Below are positions 13,725 through 15,712 of a stretch of DNA of 15,712 nt, piece by piece. Below the pieces are notes generated by a model, which saw only the letters and a program-made list of their open reading frames with translations, did not search any database and was not told the origin of the DNA. A program made the translations under genes and the position numbers. The stretch is taken from positions 1-15,712 of the forward strand of contig JAQUPC010000047.1 in assembly GCA_028716765.1 (NCBI GenBank), in the 5' to 3' direction. The stretch comes from Alphaproteobacteria bacterium. GTDB lineage: Bacteria; Pseudomonadota; Alphaproteobacteria; UBA9219. Position 1 is the stretch's first letter, and every line of letters starts with the position of its first letter.

Positions 13725-14306
13725 ATGCGATCTTCCCGTTATCATAATCCGTTTCTGGCGACCCTTGACCGCCCCGTGAAGCAGCGTTCCTGCGATTGCC
13801 CCGGTTGCGATCAGGCGGGGCATTACCGCGCCCCGCAAAGCCGCGAGCGCCTGAGAGAGTATTACTGGTTTTGCCTCGATCATGTGCGGGCGTACAACAA
13901 ACGCTGGGATTATCTGGGGGGATTGTCGCCGGAAGAGATCGAGGCGCGTATCCGCCATGATGCCGTATGGGAGCGCCCCACGTGGTCGTTTAGCGAAGCG
14001 CAGAAACGTGAACAGCAACTTCGCGACAGCATCAACCGTTCTTTCTTCAGCAATGCGTGGGACGAAACGGAACCGGCGGCCGAAGACGCTTCGCCGCCCC
14101 AGCCGGTGATCGGCGAGGGCGATGCGCTGGCCGTTCTCGGGCTCGCGCTTCCTGTCGTGTTCGCAGAGGTCAAGGCGCGGTACCGCCTTCTGGTCAAGCG
14201 CCACCACCCCGACGCCAACGGCGGTAGCCGCGAGGCCGAGGAAAAGCTGAAAATCATTAACCATGCGTTCACGACGCTTAAGGCGATTCACCAAAACGGG
14301 AACTAG
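13725..14306 (+). CDS. J-domain protein with N-terminal zinc-finger-like motif
   Basis: The 193-residue protein has a C-terminal J-domain-like segment (about 128-190) with the HPD tripeptide at residues 161-163 in KRHHPDANGG, the site that stimulates Hsp70/DnaK ATPase. The N-terminal half carries a CPGC pair (Cys25, Cys28) and a later CLDH pair (Cys50, His53), which could bind one zinc. Segments such as YYWFCLDHVRAYNKRWDY and a WxRPTW motif are typical of the alphaproteobacterial J-domain protein often found next to cobS. The client is unknown. ATG 13725 is preferred over the in-frame TTG at 13698, which has no ribosome-binding site; GAGGCGG at 13702-13708 is somewhat far from ATG. cobS starts 75 bases after the stop. 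Confidence 0.88.
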   Translation: MRSSRYHNPFLATLDRPVKQRSCDCPGCDQAGHYRAPQSRERLREYYWFCLDHVRAYNKRWDYLGGLSPEEIEARIRHDAVWERPTWSFSEAQKREQQLRDSINRSFFSNAWDETEPAAEDASPPQPVIGEGDALAVLGLALPVVFAEVKARYRLLVKRHHPDANGGSREAEEKLKIINHAFTTLKAIHQNGN

Positions 14307-14381
14307 GAGCGCCGAAGAATTACCAGACAAGCGGCGATTTACCCGCTAGCCTTACGGATATCGATTTTTTGACGGCGGATT

Positions 14382-15380
14382 ATGAGCATGGCCAAAACAA
14401 ATACCGGACCAAACCTTGCCGAAACCGGCGTGCCGGACATCAAGGTCTCCGTGCGCAAGACGTTCGGGCTCGACAGCGATTTGCAAGTGCCGGCGTTTTC
14501 GGCGGCGGGCGAACACGTTCCTGTTATCGACGAGGCCTACCGCTTCGACCGCGACACCACGCTCGCGATCCTCGCGGGGTTCGCGCACAACCGCCGCGTC
14601 ATCATTCAGGGCTATCACGGCACCGGCAAGTCGACGCACATCGAGCAAGTCGCGGCGCGCCTCAAATGGCCGTGCATCCGCGTCAATCTCGACAGCCACA
14701 TCAGCCGCATCGATCTCATCGGCAAGGACGCCATCGTCCTGCGCGAGGGCAAGCAGATCACGGAATACCGCGAGGGCATTCTGCCGTGGGCGCTCCAGCA
14801 CGCCTGCGCGCTTGTGTTCGACGAATACGACGCCGGGCGGCCCGACGTGATGTTCGTGATCCAGCGCGTTCTGGAGGTCGAGGGCAAGCTGACTCTGCTC
14901 GATCAGAACCGCGTCATACATCCGCACCCGGCGTTCCGTTTGTTCGCGACGTCCAACACCGTGGGCCTCGGCGATACCACGGGCCTTTATCACGGCACGC
15001 AGCAAATCAATCAGGGCCAGATGGACCGCTGGAATATCGTGGCGACGCTCAATTACCTTCCGGAAGCGGAAGAGGAGGCGATCGTGCTGGCCAAGGCGCC
15101 TTCGTTCGCCACCAAGGAAGGCCGGAATCAGGTCCGCGCTATGGTGGCGCTCGCGAACCTGACGCGGCAGAGCTTTATGCAGGGCGATATTTCTACCGTC
15201 ATGTCGCCGCGCACGGTGATCACATGGGCCGAAAACACGGATATCTTCGGCGATATCGGCGCGGCGTTCCGCTTCACGTTTCTCAATAAGTGCGACGAGG
15301 CCGAGCGCGCCGCCGTCGCCGAGTTTTACCAGCGCTGCATGAACGGCGAAGTGTTCGAGGAAAACGGCCAGCATAGATAA
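14382..15380 (+). CDS. cobS: Cobaltochelatase AAA+ subunit CobS
   Basis: The 332-residue protein is the AAA+ ATPase subunit of the aerobic (late-insertion) cobaltochelatase, which with CobT and CobN inserts cobalt into hydrogenobyrinic acid a,c-diamide in cobalamin synthesis. Walker A is GYHGTGKST at 77-85, Walker B ALVFDEYD at 143-150, and a sensor-1-like LFATSNT at about 187-193. The N-terminal [19 protein letters not shown] and the stretch [19 protein letters not shown] are characteristic of CobS, and length is normal. The start is ATG 14382 or the in-frame ATG 14388; GGCGGA at 14374-14379 is better spaced for 14388. The gene follows a J-domain gene, as in many Alphaproteobacteria. The partner cobT, often next, is replaced here by an HD-domain gene. 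Confidence 0.95.
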   Translation: MSMAKTNTGPNLAETGVPDIKVSVRKTFGLDSDLQVPAFSAAGEHVPVIDEAYRFDRDTTLAILAGFAHNRRVIIQGYHGTGKSTHIEQVAARLKWPCIRVNLDSHISRIDLIGKDAIVLREGKQITEYREGILPWALQHACALVFDEYDAGRPDVMFVIQRVLEVEGKLTLLDQNRVIHPHPAFRLFATSNTVGLGDTTGLYHGTQQINQGQMDRWNIVATLNYLPEAEEEAIVLAKAPSFATKEGRNQVRAMVALANLTRQSFMQGDISTVMSPRTVITWAENTDIFGDIGAAFRFTFLNKCDEAERAAVAEFYQRCMNGEVFEENGQHR

Positions 15381-15391
15381 GGATTTGCCCG

Positions 15392-15712
15392 ATGCCAAAG
15401 AAAGTGCCCCCCGGCCTGTTTGACAAGGAAACGCTGATCGCCGCTATCAAGCGCGATCTTAAAGCCAAAGGCCGCCGGGCCAATTTCGATACGGCGCTGG
15501 CCATATCCTCCTGCGTCTTTCACGGCTGCCGCGACCGGAATCATCAGCCGATCGCCGATCATTATTTGCAGGTTTTCCACTCCGGCACGCTTTCCAAAAC
15601 CAAAAAGATGGTCGGCATCCTTCATGACGTTGTCGAGGATACGGACTGGACGCTGGATGATCTCCGGGAGGTTGGTTTTCCGGAGAAAGTCGTTCGCGCC
15701 GTCGGTTATGTC
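15392..15712 (+). CDS. HD-domain phosphohydrolase, RelA/SpoT-HD-like, 3' partial
   Basis: The frame starts at ATG 15392, preceded by AAGGAT at 15378-15383, and runs 107 codons to the window end without a stop. It encodes MPKKVPPGLFDKETLIAAIK followed by a metal-binding HD pattern. An early His44 in CVFHG is followed by DHYLQVF, and the HD pair is at residues 78-79 in ILHDVVEDT, then LDDLREVGF. This resembles the hydrolase domain of RelA/SpoT-type and related small HD proteins that act on (p)ppGpp or other nucleotides. Whether a synthetase domain follows cannot be seen. It begins 11 bases after the cobS stop, so it is likely in the same transcript. Confidence 0.8.
   Translation, partial: MPKKVPPGLFDKETLIAAIKRDLKAKGRRANFDTALAISSCVFHGCRDRNHQPIADHYLQVFHSGTLSKTKKMVGILHDVVEDTDWTLDDLREVGFPEKVVRAVGYV

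Noticed and set aside
13321..13725. Upstream extension of the RHH gene frame on the minus strand
   Set aside because: It crosses an AT-rich region with a strong promoter for the shorter gene, and ATG 13320 has a good ribosome-binding site.
14352..15398. 348-codon open frame on the minus strand across cobS
   Set aside because: Antisense to an unmistakable CobS; composition is Arg/Asp/His-rich without motifs, as expected from a mirrored reading frame.

Overview
The window looks like a chromosomal segment of an alphaproteobacterium. The evidence is a zinc-finger/J-domain protein next to cobS, a double cold-shock-domain protein, a ribbon-helix-helix protein of the alphaproteobacterial RHH_4 type, and moderately high GC. 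The order cannot be fixed from the sequence. No rRNA, tRNA, CRISPR array, transposase, integrase or phage gene was recognised, so this reads as ordinary chromosome with a few accessory-like stretches.

Layout. 3-3908 (+): C-terminal part of a large alpha-2-macroglobulin-family protein whose N-terminus lies outside the window; the thioester signature is missing. It converges on a double cold-shock-domain protein at 3929-4438 (-). A 253-bp divergent spacer separates that from a proline-rich exported protein of unknown function (4692-5705), which carries two copies of an LPVMPGL-type motif. Next come a large pentapeptide-repeat protein (5778-7100) and a glycine-zipper lipoprotein with its own promoter and terminator (7172-7558). 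The orotate-phosphoribosyltransferase-like gene (7608-8519, -) is divergent from an LD-carboxypeptidase gene, ldcA (8617-9585). A second pentapeptide-repeat protein (9593-10849) follows ldcA after 7 bases. A short ORF (8555-8620) may be a leader coupled to ldcA.

10850-11144 is non-coding and holds a composite palindromic repeat element and a bidirectional terminator. 11145-12656 (-) is a DcaP-like outer-membrane porin, and 12886-13320 (-) is a ribbon-helix-helix regulator with a clear promoter whose spacer holds a palindrome. On the other strand, a putative promoter and a leader with alternative hairpins precede a J-domain protein (13725-14306), cobS (14382-15380, cobaltochelatase AAA+ subunit) and the start of an HD-domain phosphohydrolase (15392 to the window end).

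Themes. Several genes concern the envelope: the macroglobulin, the exported proline-rich protein, the lipoprotein, LdcA and the porin. The most unusual structure is the pair of pentapeptide-repeat proteins. They share one architecture: two repeat halves, each opened by a short His-containing cap, the second with an exactly conserved H-x2-W-x2-S-x-G-x-Q-G pattern, and non-repeat loops at matching positions. They appear to be ancient paralogs, one linked to an exported protein and the other to ldcA. No function can be assigned to them from sequence alone.
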